Below are positions 14,073 through 21,484 of a stretch of DNA of 27,008 nucleotides, piece after piece. The position numbers and the translations under genes are program-made. A model generated the notes under the pieces. It saw only the letters and a program-made list of their open reading frames with translations. It was not told the origin of the DNA and ran no database searches. Within the stretch, counting starts at the first letter, position 1. Each line of letters opens with the position of its first letter. The DNA is taken from positions 1-27,008 of the IMG/VR virus record IMGVR_UViG_3300006754_000129. One strand, written 5' to 3'. This DNA is from a virus.

Positions 14073-14942
14073 ATGAGTGAAGTAGTTCGGGGCGACACTG
14101 GACAGATGGAAGAAGGCAGCGTTAACGCTTACCTTGATGATCAAGCTCAAGAGTTTGGTGAAGACGATCTTGATATTGATGCAGTGTTGGAAGGAACTCA
14201 GGTGCAAGATCCTGGTCAGGCTTCCCGAGAGGGAACTGATGTGGTTCTTGCTCGTTTAGATAATTCAGATCCTGCGGCCGCTGAAGCCCTGAGAGGTATG
14301 CAGCGGCGTATGAGCCAAAACAACAACGAATGGCATGACCTTCGCACAGAAGTTCTGGGCCTGCGGGAACAGATGATGTCGCAAAGAGAACAAGCTGTTC
14401 AACAGCCGGAAGCACCTCCCCAGGAGGAGCCTCTTCCTGAGGGTGTTACAGAGAGGAACATGGAAGTCTTTAAGGCTATGGCTGATCGCCTTGGTTATAT
14501 TCCTCGACAGGAATTAGACCAAAGGGAGGAAGCTAAAGCCCAGGAACAAACTGCGGAAACTGCTGTCAATGCGGATCTAAGGGCTGGCGTTGATATGTAT
14601 GGAGAGCAGTTCGGATCTATGGATGAGTCTGGAAGCTTTGTCTTGAATCCAGCTATTCAGCGGAGACTTGACAATCGTATGCAGATGTTGCAAGATCCAT
14701 CTAGGGGCGTTACGCCTTTGGACTTGTTCCGTATGGAGTTCCCTGAAGCTGGTGGAGCGAGAGGCAGGACCACTCTGAATAACGGGGTCAATACTGGAAG
14801 TAGTAGCAGACCTTCTCCTAATGTAGTTCGTAGGACTGGGGCTTCTACTCCAGGAGCTGCGGTTGATATAAGGGCTGGTGAGGCTAGCCCTGATGATGTT
14901 ATGGATCGTGCGTGGGCTTTAGCTCGCCGCGAGTTAACTTAA
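14073..14942 (+). CDS. Scaffolding-like protein
   Basis: 289 aa, acidic and largely helical or disordered. It has a strongly acidic N-terminus (YLDDQAQEFGEDDLDIDAV), Gln/Glu-rich central helices likely to form coiled coil (LRTEVLGLREQMMSQREQAV), a Pro/Glu linker and a C-terminus of low-complexity Gly/Ser/Arg followed by a short helix (DVMDRAWALARREL). Composition, size and place directly before the coat gene match phage scaffolds, which guide procapsid assembly through a C-terminal helix. GGAGG lies 8 nt before the ATG. It shares the leader with palindrome copy 3. No protease motif is visible. Confidence 0.82.
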   Translation: MSEVVRGDTGQMEEGSVNAYLDDQAQEFGEDDLDIDAVLEGTQVQDPGQASREGTDVVLARLDNSDPAAAEALRGMQRRMSQNNNEWHDLRTEVLGLREQMMSQREQAVQQPEAPPQEEPLPEGVTERNMEVFKAMADRLGYIPRQELDQREEAKAQEQTAETAVNADLRAGVDMYGEQFGSMDESGSFVLNPAIQRRLDNRMQMLQDPSRGVTPLDLFRMEFPEAGGARGRTTLNNGVNTGSSSRPSPNVVRRTGASTPGAAVDIRAGEASPDDVMDRAWALARRELT

Positions 14943-14961
14943 TCTTAAGAGGTAATTTAAA

Positions 14962-15945
14962 ATGGCTGTCGGAGATGGCGCACCTACGATTGTCTGGGGA
15001 CCGTTACTTTCCTCGACAATTATGAATTACCTGGACTCGGGCATGCTTCGAGATCAGGTACATAAGCGTAGCCCTTTCTGGTCGTGGATCAGGGAAGGCA
15101 ACCGTATCAAACGACTCACCGGTGGTGAGCGTATCAAAGTCCCGGTTATGTATGAAGGTAGTGGGAACTTCAAGCGCTATTCAGGGCTTGAGGCTCTTGA
15201 TCCTACCGGGTACGAAGGAATCACGAATGCCTTTTTCAACTGGAAACAGGCAGCGACTAGTGTCGTGATTTCTGGTCTTGACAAACGTTCGAACCAGGGT
15301 GAAAGCCGTATTCGTGACTTGACGAAAGACAAAATCTTTCAGGCTGAGTCCACGTTGGCGGATAACTTGGCTTCGGATGCTTACAGCGATGGCACTTCCA
15401 ACGGCTCGAAGCAGATTACGGGCCTTAAGGCTATGGTTGACGGGACTCCTGCCACTGGCACTTACGGAGATATTAACTCCGCTAATAACAGTGCTTGGCG
15501 GAATAACGCTACTACTGGTGTTGGTAATGGCGCTGTCAACTTGCTTCCGAACTTGCGTACGATCTATAACGATTGCACGGAAGTTGCCGGTGTAGAGGGC
15601 GAGCCTGATGGTATCTTTACCACTCAGTCTGTTGCTGAGACCCTGGAATCCTTGGTTGTTCCTGCTATTCGCTATACTGGCGGTGGCACGAGTGATCTGT
15701 CTAGCCGCCCGACTTTCCGTGGCGCTAGCATTAACTGGGAGTCGAAGGTTGACTCGGGTTATCTGTATGTCCTTAACTCGAAGCATATCTTCGGTTTTGT
15801 CCATCGTGACGCTGATTTCGCTATGGCTGATGGTGGCTTGCAGAACCCGGTGAACCAGGATGCCTTTATTGCTCCGATCTTGTATCAGGGTAATCTGGGT
15901 ACTAATCTTCGCAGTGCCCACGGCGTCCTTCAGGGGATTACCTAG
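14962..15945 (+). CDS. Major capsid protein
   Basis: 327 aa coat protein candidate, probably of HK97 fold. Supporting features: position after the scaffold; an N-terminal arm followed by a helical region (LDSGMLRDQVHKRSPFWSWI); a central segment GLKAMVDGTPATGTYGDIN with the following WRNN, a pattern shared by several phage coat families; and a C-terminal beta-rich part (SGYLYVLNSKHIFGFVHRDADF). The codons differ from those of neighbouring genes: third positions are visibly richer in C and G, as expected for the most strongly expressed gene. AAGAGG lies upstream of the ATG. A 246-codon minus-strand frame within it is a by-product of this codon use. Confidence 0.88.
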   Translation: MAVGDGAPTIVWGPLLSSTIMNYLDSGMLRDQVHKRSPFWSWIREGNRIKRLTGGERIKVPVMYEGSGNFKRYSGLEALDPTGYEGITNAFFNWKQAATSVVISGLDKRSNQGESRIRDLTKDKIFQAESTLADNLASDAYSDGTSNGSKQITGLKAMVDGTPATGTYGDINSANNSAWRNNATTGVGNGAVNLLPNLRTIYNDCTEVAGVEGEPDGIFTTQSVAETLESLVVPAIRYTGGGTSDLSSRPTFRGASINWESKVDSGYLYVLNSKHIFGFVHRDADFAMADGGLQNPVNQDAFIAPILYQGNLGTNLRSAHGVLQGIT

Positions 15946-15960
15946 AAAAGGAGCTGAGAA

Positions 15961-16245
15961 ATGGCAGCGGGAGATATTACCTACGATACCAGTCCTGTGA
16001 CTAGGAGAGGCAATCGTAATGTTGTAACTGGGACTTTAGAGGCTGACACTACTTTAAGGACTTTTGCAGTCTTAGGTACTGGAAGCCGTATAATGAATGC
16101 TCAGTTCACTTGCGATCTTCCTTCTGGTGGTACGACTGTTCAAGCTCGTATTAATCAAATTGCAGATACTACTGCAACAAACGGAAGTGTAGCTATAGAC
16201 ACTGGTGCTGCAGCTACTCTTCGTTTTGCAATAGATTTTGTTTAG
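15961..16245 (+). CDS. Small beta-rich protein after the coat gene
   Basis: 94 aa starting MAAGDITYDTSPVTRRGNRN. It is dominated by Thr, Val, Ala and Gly in alternating patterns suggesting a small beta sandwich (VVTGTLEADTTLRTFAVLG), without charged helices. AAGGAG is well spaced before the ATG, 15 nt after the coat stop. Small proteins just after the coat gene are often head decoration or cement proteins. That role is plausible here but not shown. Confidence 0.75.
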   Translation: MAAGDITYDTSPVTRRGNRNVVTGTLEADTTLRTFAVLGTGSRIMNAQFTCDLPSGGTTVQARINQIADTTATNGSVAIDTGAAATLRFAIDFV

Positions 16246-16260
16246 GAGGAAAAAATACTC

Positions 16261-16755
16261 ATGTTTATGCAGACTGTAAATCGTTCGGATACTGAGCGTG
16301 TTTGGGTGAACTTCACTAACAGTGATGGTTTAACTATTACAGCTCATTATCCGGTTGTTAAAATTCTCGGTAATACCGCTAGCATAAGTACTAATGAGGC
16401 TGCAACAAAAGCTGCAACCTTTGGTTATGCTGGTCTTGGAGGCGGGAATATTATTGGCCTGGCTTATGAGGATGTCGCTAATAACGATGTCGGAATTGCT
16501 CAGGTGTATGGGTACCATGAGAGTGCTTTAATTGCTCCTCTTGCTGCAGCTGTTACAATCCGTCCTGGTTATGGAATGACTTATGACCTAACAACTCTTG
16601 GATTGAATAGTGTTGGTGCCGATTTCAATGGTCCTATTGTTGCTCTGGATACTATTGGAGGTGGAGCAACTTCTGGTAATGGATCTCTTTTGAGTGCTAA
16701 TATTGCTACTGCTGGTCAGGCTTATGCTGATCATGTATTTATTAGGGCTATGTAA
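16261..16755 (+). CDS. Beta-rich probable head protein, 164 aa
   Basis: Starts at ATG 16261 after AGGAGG, with a second in-frame ATG six bases on. It is rich in Gly, Ala, Thr and Val, with beta-like segments (GLTITAHYPVVKIL, AAAVTIRPGYGMTYDL) and a Gly/Ser-rich C-terminal loop before YADHVFIRAM. No signal peptide. Position after the coat and the 94-aa protein suggests a capsid decoration protein or head fibre base. It ends immediately before palindrome copy 4 and the terminator-like stem, so it closes the head block. Confidence 0.75.
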   Translation: MFMQTVNRSDTERVWVNFTNSDGLTITAHYPVVKILGNTASISTNEAATKAATFGYAGLGGGNIIGLAYEDVANNDVGIAQVYGYHESALIAPLAAAVTIRPGYGMTYDLTTLGLNSVGADFNGPIVALDTIGGGATSGNGSLLSANIATAGQAYADHVFIRAM

Positions 16756-16782
16756 AACTCTGTAACATATTGTTACGGAGCT
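16756..16782 (+). repeat. Repeated phage palindrome, copy 4
   Basis: Core arms CTCTGTAACA and TGTTACGGAG around TAT, with one T-G wobble. It starts directly after the TAA of the 164-aa gene and precedes the sugar cassette by 66 nt. Confidence 0.8.
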
Positions 16783-16784
16783 GT

Positions 16785-16824
16785 GGGGGAGGGTCACTGC
16801 CTCCTTTGGTTAAGACCCTCTCCT
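16785..16824 (+). terminator. Terminator-like stem between head and sugar blocks
   Basis: An 11-bp stem with two G-U wobbles (core GAGGGTC pairing with GACCCTC, extended by GGG/TCC) around an 18-nt loop, followed by the weak T-rich run GCATTTATT. The short, interrupted T tract suggests partial termination or an mRNA-stability hairpin rather than a full stop. Confidence 0.45.
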
Positions 16825-16847
16825 GCATTTATTAAAAGGGGCTGGAA

Positions 16848-17093
16848 ATGTTTGGATGGCTTAAACCCCATGATGGAAGAGATACTAAGGATAAACTAGT
16901 TAGATGTTCCTGTAATCGAATTATGTGGCTGTTAAGTTCAGATAATAATATTAAGCGTCATCATATAGGACATCAATTTAAGGTTGTAGAAACTGGCACT
17001 ATGTGGGAATTTTTTAAGATGAGAACAGGGCTTATTAGGTATAGAACTTTAAGTGAGCGGCTTAAAGACTTAATGGAGAGAAGGGACAAATAA
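16848..17093 (+). CDS. 81-aa Cys/His protein, possible zinc finger
   Basis: Starts at ATG 16848 after AAAAGGGGCTGGAA. Residues Cys20-x-Cys22 and, 15 residues later, His38-His39 with His42 form a CxC...HxxxH arrangement that could bind zinc. The C-terminal half is basic and helical (RTLSERLKDLMERRDK). Its stop overlaps the start of the first glycosyltransferase (TAATG), making it the lead gene of the sugar cassette. No family is recognised. It could be a regulator or partner of the cassette, or simply share its transcript. Confidence 0.7.
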   Translation: MFGWLKPHDGRDTKDKLVRCSCNRIMWLLSSDNNIKRHHIGHQFKVVETGTMWEFFKMRTGLIRYRTLSERLKDLMERRDK

Positions 17094-17974
17094 TGAAATT
17101 AGTGTTAGGTATGCCTTGGTATACAGGGCCTGATGATAATACTTTTCCACTTTATTTTGATATGATGATGTACTTTGGTGCGCTTCGTGAGAGAAGTTTA
17201 TGGGTACACGAGATGATGCCTAAAATTGAAAACTTAGATTTTCTTCCTAGTTTAGAAGAAACTGGGTATGATAAAGGCTTGGCTGATCCTACAATAGAAG
17301 AGTGGCAGGATATAGAAAAATTAGAGATCTATATAGTAAATTACAGTCGTACTTCGTTAGTTGGGGTGGCAAGAGAGAGAATAGTAGATGTAGCTATAGG
17401 GATAGATGCTGATTATCTCTTTTGGTGGGATGATGATATGAGGTTTGAAAAAGATGCTTTTCTTCGCCTATGGAGGCATCAAAAGCCCGTAGTAAGTGCA
17501 TTAGCCTTTAGTGCTAGAGATCCTATTTTTCCTGTTATTTTTCGGTTAACAGAAAAGTGGGATATTACGAATAATGCTAAGGTTGTTGAAAAGAATGAGA
17601 TATTACTAGACTATCCTAGAGATCAGTTAATTGGAAGTTCTAGTATAGGAGGGGAGCTTGCATTAGGAGCAGCTGTATGTCTTTATAATATGAATATATT
17701 TAAAGAAATTCCTAAGCCATGGTTTGCCAGTACTGGATGTGGAGAAGATTATTTCTTTAGTTATAGGTGCAAAGAGTTTAGTATAGAGAGATGGATGGAT
17801 ACTGGAGTTAAGACTGAACATCTACACCATGCACCTAGGTGGTGTAATGAAGACGCGTACTGGGCTAATAGACAGCATAATCATGATGACTATGTTAAGG
17901 AATTTGGAGATACGCTAAAAGATATGAGGAATGGACAAGTTGTAGTGACTAATGAAAAGGGGGTTGCTGTATGA
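17093..17974 (+). CDS. GT-A type glycosyltransferase
   Basis: 293 aa. It opens with a beta strand (MKLVLGMPWY). The sequence DYLFWWDDDMRF carries Asp113-115, the DxD-type metal and sugar-nucleotide site of GT-A enzymes, then AFSARDP. GCGEDYFF (215-222) provides the likely acidic catalytic or acceptor residues, and EHLHH (242-246) resembles the late His motif that completes the metal site. It is expected to transfer a sugar from a nucleotide donor in the host cytoplasm. Substrate unknown. Coupled to both neighbours by TAATG and ATGA overlaps. Its codons are strikingly AT-rich compared with the coat gene. Confidence 0.85.
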   Translation: MKLVLGMPWYTGPDDNTFPLYFDMMMYFGALRERSLWVHEMMPKIENLDFLPSLEETGYDKGLADPTIEEWQDIEKLEIYIVNYSRTSLVGVARERIVDVAIGIDADYLFWWDDDMRFEKDAFLRLWRHQKPVVSALAFSARDPIFPVIFRLTEKWDITNNAKVVEKNEILLDYPRDQLIGSSSIGGELALGAAVCLYNMNIFKEIPKPWFASTGCGEDYFFSYRCKEFSIERWMDTGVKTEHLHHAPRWCNEDAYWANRQHNHDDYVKEFGDTLKDMRNGQVVVTNEKGVAV

Positions 17975-19218
17975 AGAACCTTCTTACTATAGTTATACCA
18001 ACTTGGAATAATCTTGATATGCTTAAGATATGTATAGAGTCACTTTTTCTTAGTACTAAGTATCCTTTTGAAGTTATTGTAATTGATAATGGAGGAAAAA
18101 GTGAAGTGGCTAAGTCTTTGCCTGACTCAGCTAAAGAGTATGTAAAAGTTATAGAGCCTGAAGAAAATTTAGGATGGATGAAGGCACATAATTTAGCTCT
18201 TGAAACAGTTGAGACTCCTTACTATTGTTTGCTAAATGATGATGTTATTTTTATTCCTGCACAGTGGGATTTTTGGACAAAGCTTATTTCGCACTTAAAA
18301 GATAATGTGGTAGCTGTTGGGCCAGGAAGTAACTTTGTTGCAGGTAATCAAAGTATTCAACGTACTGATGTTCCTTTAGTCTGTGATAGTAGTTTTTTGA
18401 TAGGCTTTTGTATGGTTATTAGAACAGATATATTTAAGGAAATTGGAGGCCTTGATGCTGAGTTACCTGGAGGTGATGATTTAGATCTTAGTATTCGTTT
18501 AATAAAGGCTGGTTATAGTATAAGAATAGATAGAAGAGCATATCTTCATCATCATGGGCAACAGACTGGATTAAGGGTTCATGGAGATGATTGGGATTCT
18601 AATTGGAGTCAAGAAGTTACTAATAATGCTCTTATTTCTAAGCATGGTGTGAGAGCTTGGCAAGAATGTATCTTGGCACATTGGAAATATCCTAAAGAAT
18701 GGGATCTGGATAAACCTCTTCTTACAGAAGAAGATTGGTATAAGGAGCTTCTTAAACCTTATAATGGGGCTTCTGGTCTTAATATAGGTTGTGGAGGGAG
18801 AAAGTTAGAAGGGCCTATAGGAGTAGATATAAGAGATGCTGGAGAGTTAGGTGAGGGAGGTGAAAGATTAGGAGAGGCATTAACTGACATAAAGGCAGAC
18901 GCTACAAGTGTTCCTCTTGATGATGAGAGTCAAGAATATATAGTAGCAGCTCATATATTAGAGCATTTAATAGACCCTTTTGCTGCTTTGATTGAGTGGA
19001 ATAGATTGTTAGTTCCCAAAGGAAAGTTATTTTTAACTATTCCTAACCATGAAACATCTAATACTATAATATTAGACTATACACATCTTCATGCTTTTAA
19101 TAAAGATAGTTTAGAGCGGCTAGTAAAAGTTAGTGGTTTTGATATAGATTCTATAGAAAGTGAAACTCTTAATAATATTAGGTTAGTTTGTCATAAAGTA
19201 TCGGAGGTTTTGGCATGA
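17971..19218 (+). CDS. Glycosyltransferase 2 fused to methyltransferase
   Basis: 415 aa, two domains. Residues 1-~235 are a family 2 GT-A glycosyltransferase: LTIVIPTWN (5-13), VIVIDNGG (35-42), the DxD-equivalent LLNDD (87-91), and GGDDLDLSIRL (167-177) with the catalytic-type Asp/Glu position. After a linker (~240-265), residues ~268-410 form a class I SAM methyltransferase: NIGCGG (271-276) for SAM binding, VDIRD (285-289), KADATSVPLDD (308-318) and AHILEHLIDP (327-336), as in the Methyltransf_11 group. The natural reading is that one protein adds a sugar and methylates it or an adjacent one. Starts by ATGA overlap. Both active sites look intact. Confidence 0.88.
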   Translation: MKNLLTIVIPTWNNLDMLKICIESLFLSTKYPFEVIVIDNGGKSEVAKSLPDSAKEYVKVIEPEENLGWMKAHNLALETVETPYYCLLNDDVIFIPAQWDFWTKLISHLKDNVVAVGPGSNFVAGNQSIQRTDVPLVCDSSFLIGFCMVIRTDIFKEIGGLDAELPGGDDLDLSIRLIKAGYSIRIDRRAYLHHHGQQTGLRVHGDDWDSNWSQEVTNNALISKHGVRAWQECILAHWKYPKEWDLDKPLLTEEDWYKELLKPYNGASGLNIGCGGRKLEGPIGVDIRDAGELGEGGERLGEALTDIKADATSVPLDDESQEYIVAAHILEHLIDPFAALIEWNRLLVPKGKLFLTIPNHETSNTIILDYTHLHAFNKDSLERLVKVSGFDIDSIESETLNNIRLVCHKVSEVLA

Positions 19219-20138
19219 AAAGTCCAGGACTTCTCTATAACGCTGAAGTTAGAAATAATGGCACAGCTAGAAGAGTAACAGATACTTTATATAGAATGGG
19301 GTATAAAGAAACAGGTATGGACCGCTATAACAGGCCTTGGTATGTACAGCCTGATTTTAGTAAGCACGACTTTTGGCTTTATATAGATGATGGAAGAGAT
19401 GAGATTGATATGCCTGATCTTCCTAGTCCTAATGCTTGCTGGCTAGTGGATACTCATCTTGGATATGAAACTAGGTTAAAGTGGGCTATGCACTTTGATC
19501 ATGTTTTCTTATGTCAGAAGTCTGATGTTGCAAAGATGAAGTTAGATGGAATACAGAATGTTCACTGGCTTCCATTAGCTTGTTATCCTCCTGTAGATCC
19601 TAGCTATGCAGAGTTTCAAAATAATAGAGCTGATATACCTAAAGAATTTTTCGGATCCTATGGACTTCAGAAGCTCCATGATGTAGCTTTTGTTGGTCAT
19701 CTACCTACTAGTAATAATCAGATAGAAGGATCAAACAATAGAATAGATTATTTAGATGTAATATTTAAGAACTTTCCTAACAGTTGGTTTGCTTATAATG
19801 TATTCTTTGAGCAAGCTGCTTTGAGATATGCTAGGGCCAGAGTTGGCTTTAATATCTCTATTAGAGATGATCTTAACATGAGATTCTTTGAGGTTCTTAG
19901 TTATGGTAATTGTCTTGTTACTAATAGAGATGTAGTTGGCTGGGATGATCTGGGCTTTTCAGAAGGTGAACATTTCCTCGGTTACGAGGGGGAGGAGGAA
20001 ATGGTAGATAAGATTCAGTGGGCTTTAGATAATCCTATGGAGCGAGAGAAGATAGCAAAAGCAGGGCATGAGAAGGTAAGAAGCGCTCATACTTATGAGC
20101 ATAGAATTAACGAGATGTTAAACATAGTGGGAGTTTAA
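19215..20138 (+). CDS. GT-B type glycosyltransferase (CgeB/GT4-like)
   Basis: 307 aa, related to the glycosyl transferases group 1 / CgeB-like family. N-terminal half: FWLYIDDG and an AFVGH strand (158-162) starting the second Rossmann-like domain. C-terminal half: ARVGFNISIRDDLNMRFFEV with LSYGNCLVTN (208-237), the donor-binding region with the family's conserved Arg-Phe-Glu and Gly. It has no signal peptide or membrane segment, so it probably acts in the cytoplasm. Coupled to the fusion enzyme by an ATGA overlap, it is the third transferase of the cassette and would extend or branch a glycan begun by the others. Acceptor unknown. Confidence 0.85.
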   Translation: MKSPGLLYNAEVRNNGTARRVTDTLYRMGYKETGMDRYNRPWYVQPDFSKHDFWLYIDDGRDEIDMPDLPSPNACWLVDTHLGYETRLKWAMHFDHVFLCQKSDVAKMKLDGIQNVHWLPLACYPPVDPSYAEFQNNRADIPKEFFGSYGLQKLHDVAFVGHLPTSNNQIEGSNNRIDYLDVIFKNFPNSWFAYNVFFEQAALRYARARVGFNISIRDDLNMRFFEVLSYGNCLVTNRDVVGWDDLGFSEGEHFLGYEGEEEMVDKIQWALDNPMEREKIAKAGHEKVRSAHTYEHRINEMLNIVGV

Positions 20139-20140
20139 GT

Positions 20141-20803
20141 ATGACTACGCAGATTGATCTAAATAAAGCGTGGAGTGAGACTACAGCTGGTACTGGGTCT
20201 GGGGCAACAGCTACTCACGCCGCGGAAAGTGGAGTGTCTCATGTTATTACTCATATCTCTGGGCACTCAGATAAGGATGCTACTCTTCAGTTAAAAGATG
20301 GAAGTACTGTTATAGGAGAATGGGCACTGTCTCCGCCTTTTTCATTCTTACATTTTGATGATGATGTAGCTGGGACGAAAGTTCTTCTTAGGTCTGGAGA
20401 TACATTAATAAATTCTATAGATATGCACAATACTACAGCAGCAGATGCGTTTCTTTTGCTTTTTGATGCGGCTGCTACAGGGGATGTGAACTTGGTTGCT
20501 AATGGGGGTAGTGCAACTGCTAGGAATTATGTAATTCCAGCTACCGCTAATGCTACAGTCGGGAGAAGTTTTTCTGTGCCTCTTTTCTTTACATTAGGAG
20601 TTGTTTACGTGTCTGTTACAGCTACAGATGGAGAGACAGGAGCGGCTCAAGATGTATCTATAGGCTACTCAACATCTAAGCACTCAGCATCTGAAACTTC
20701 TCAAAGTGGTCTTTGGATAGGTACTCCAGGGAATACTGTAAGTGCAGTTATTTCAAGCAGTACTTCTGATTGTCAAGTAAACATTGCAGGTTTTAGTATA
20801 TAA
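20141..20803 (+). CDS. Beta-rich probable virion protein, 220 aa
   Basis: Begins 2 nt after the third glycosyltransferase. Two beta-rich halves: residues ~1-100 (HVITHISGHSDKDATLQLKD) and ~115-220 (YVSVTATDGETGAAQDVSI). It is very rich in Ser and Thr (for example TSKHSASETSQSG), which would offer O-glycosylation sites. Being in the same transcript as the three transferases, it is the most obvious candidate acceptor, but this is inference. It could also be an ordinary decoration or tail accessory protein. A remnant-like version of the phage palindrome follows its stop. Confidence 0.72.
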   Translation: MTTQIDLNKAWSETTAGTGSGATATHAAESGVSHVITHISGHSDKDATLQLKDGSTVIGEWALSPPFSFLHFDDDVAGTKVLLRSGDTLINSIDMHNTTAADAFLLLFDAAATGDVNLVANGGSATARNYVIPATANATVGRSFSVPLFFTLGVVYVSVTATDGETGAAQDVSIGYSTSKHSASETSQSGLWIGTPGNTVSAVISSSTSDCQVNIAGFSI

Positions 20804-20817
20804 AACTCTAAAGGGAG
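20804..20817 (+). repeat. Possible shortened copy of the phage palindrome
   Basis: AACTCT then AAA then GGGAG. It has the outer flanks of copy 5 (AACTCT...GGGAG) with the central ~13 nt missing, and it lies in the same place: immediately after a stop codon and before a late gene. GGGAG serves as the ribosome binding site of the next gene. Chance similarity cannot be excluded. Confidence 0.35.
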
Positions 20818-20826
20818 AACAGGGCT

Positions 20827-21483
20827 ATGCCAGTTTTACTAGATATCAATAAGGAAGTTGAAGTTGAGACTAAGGATTATGAAAAGGGTGTTCCTCTTCA
20901 ACTGACGCCTGAACAAAAGGGCGAAGTAGTGATGACTAAGTATGTCAGTACTAATAACCTGGTGGCGGATTTTCAGCCGGAAGGTGAGTGGGTCTTTCAG
21001 GTTACTTCTGACGTAGGTGGAGGTAATCGGAGGGAAAGGCTTTTAGTCGGCACAGAAGGAGAGCCTCGAGGACTGCAAATAGATGATGGAATATATGCAA
21101 CTCTTGTTGGGACTATGGACGGGCTTATGGGTATTCTTCCAGGCCGCCCTCCCATGAATGAGGCTGAAGTAGATGCTTATGCAGACCAAACAGGCGAGAA
21201 TGTTCCTGTGTTTCAGCAATGGAACTTTCGCGTAAAGGAAGCTTTCATAACTAACGGTCCTGAAGCCAGAGCGAACTTGGCCCGTAGCGAAGATCAAAAG
21301 AGAGCCTCAAGCCAGGCCGATATGTACTCTGCGTTTTCTGATATGTATCAGGCTGGAACAGAGCAACAAGCAGAGCTCTTTGGGCAGATGATGGAGTTCT
21401 TTAAGAAGAATGCTGGGGATGACGGATCTCCTTCTATGGAACAAGTAATCAACTCGGCTAAAGGGGCCAGTAAGGAGAAGTAG
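20827..21483 (+). CDS. Unknown late protein, 218 aa
   Basis: Begins MPVLLDINKEVEVETKDYEK with GGGAG 9 nt before the ATG. The first ~140 residues look like a mixed alpha/beta domain (YVSTNNLVADFQPEGEWVFQ). The C-terminal ~70 are helical, Gln/Met/Ala-rich and probably coiled or disordered (QADMYSAFSDMYQAGTEQQA). No known family is recognised. Its place between the sugar cassette and the adaptor suggests a minor head-tail or tail assembly protein. Confidence 0.72.
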   Translation: MPVLLDINKEVEVETKDYEKGVPLQLTPEQKGEVVMTKYVSTNNLVADFQPEGEWVFQVTSDVGGGNRRERLLVGTEGEPRGLQIDDGIYATLVGTMDGLMGILPGRPPMNEAEVDAYADQTGENVPVFQQWNFRVKEAFITNGPEARANLARSEDQKRASSQADMYSAFSDMYQAGTEQQAELFGQMMEFFKKNAGDDGSPSMEQVINSAKGASKEK

Positions 21484-21484
21484 A

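Noticed and set aside
15181-15921. 246-codon minus-strand frame inside the coat gene
   Set aside because: It is antisense to the coat protein and explained by that gene's biased third positions; no start signal.
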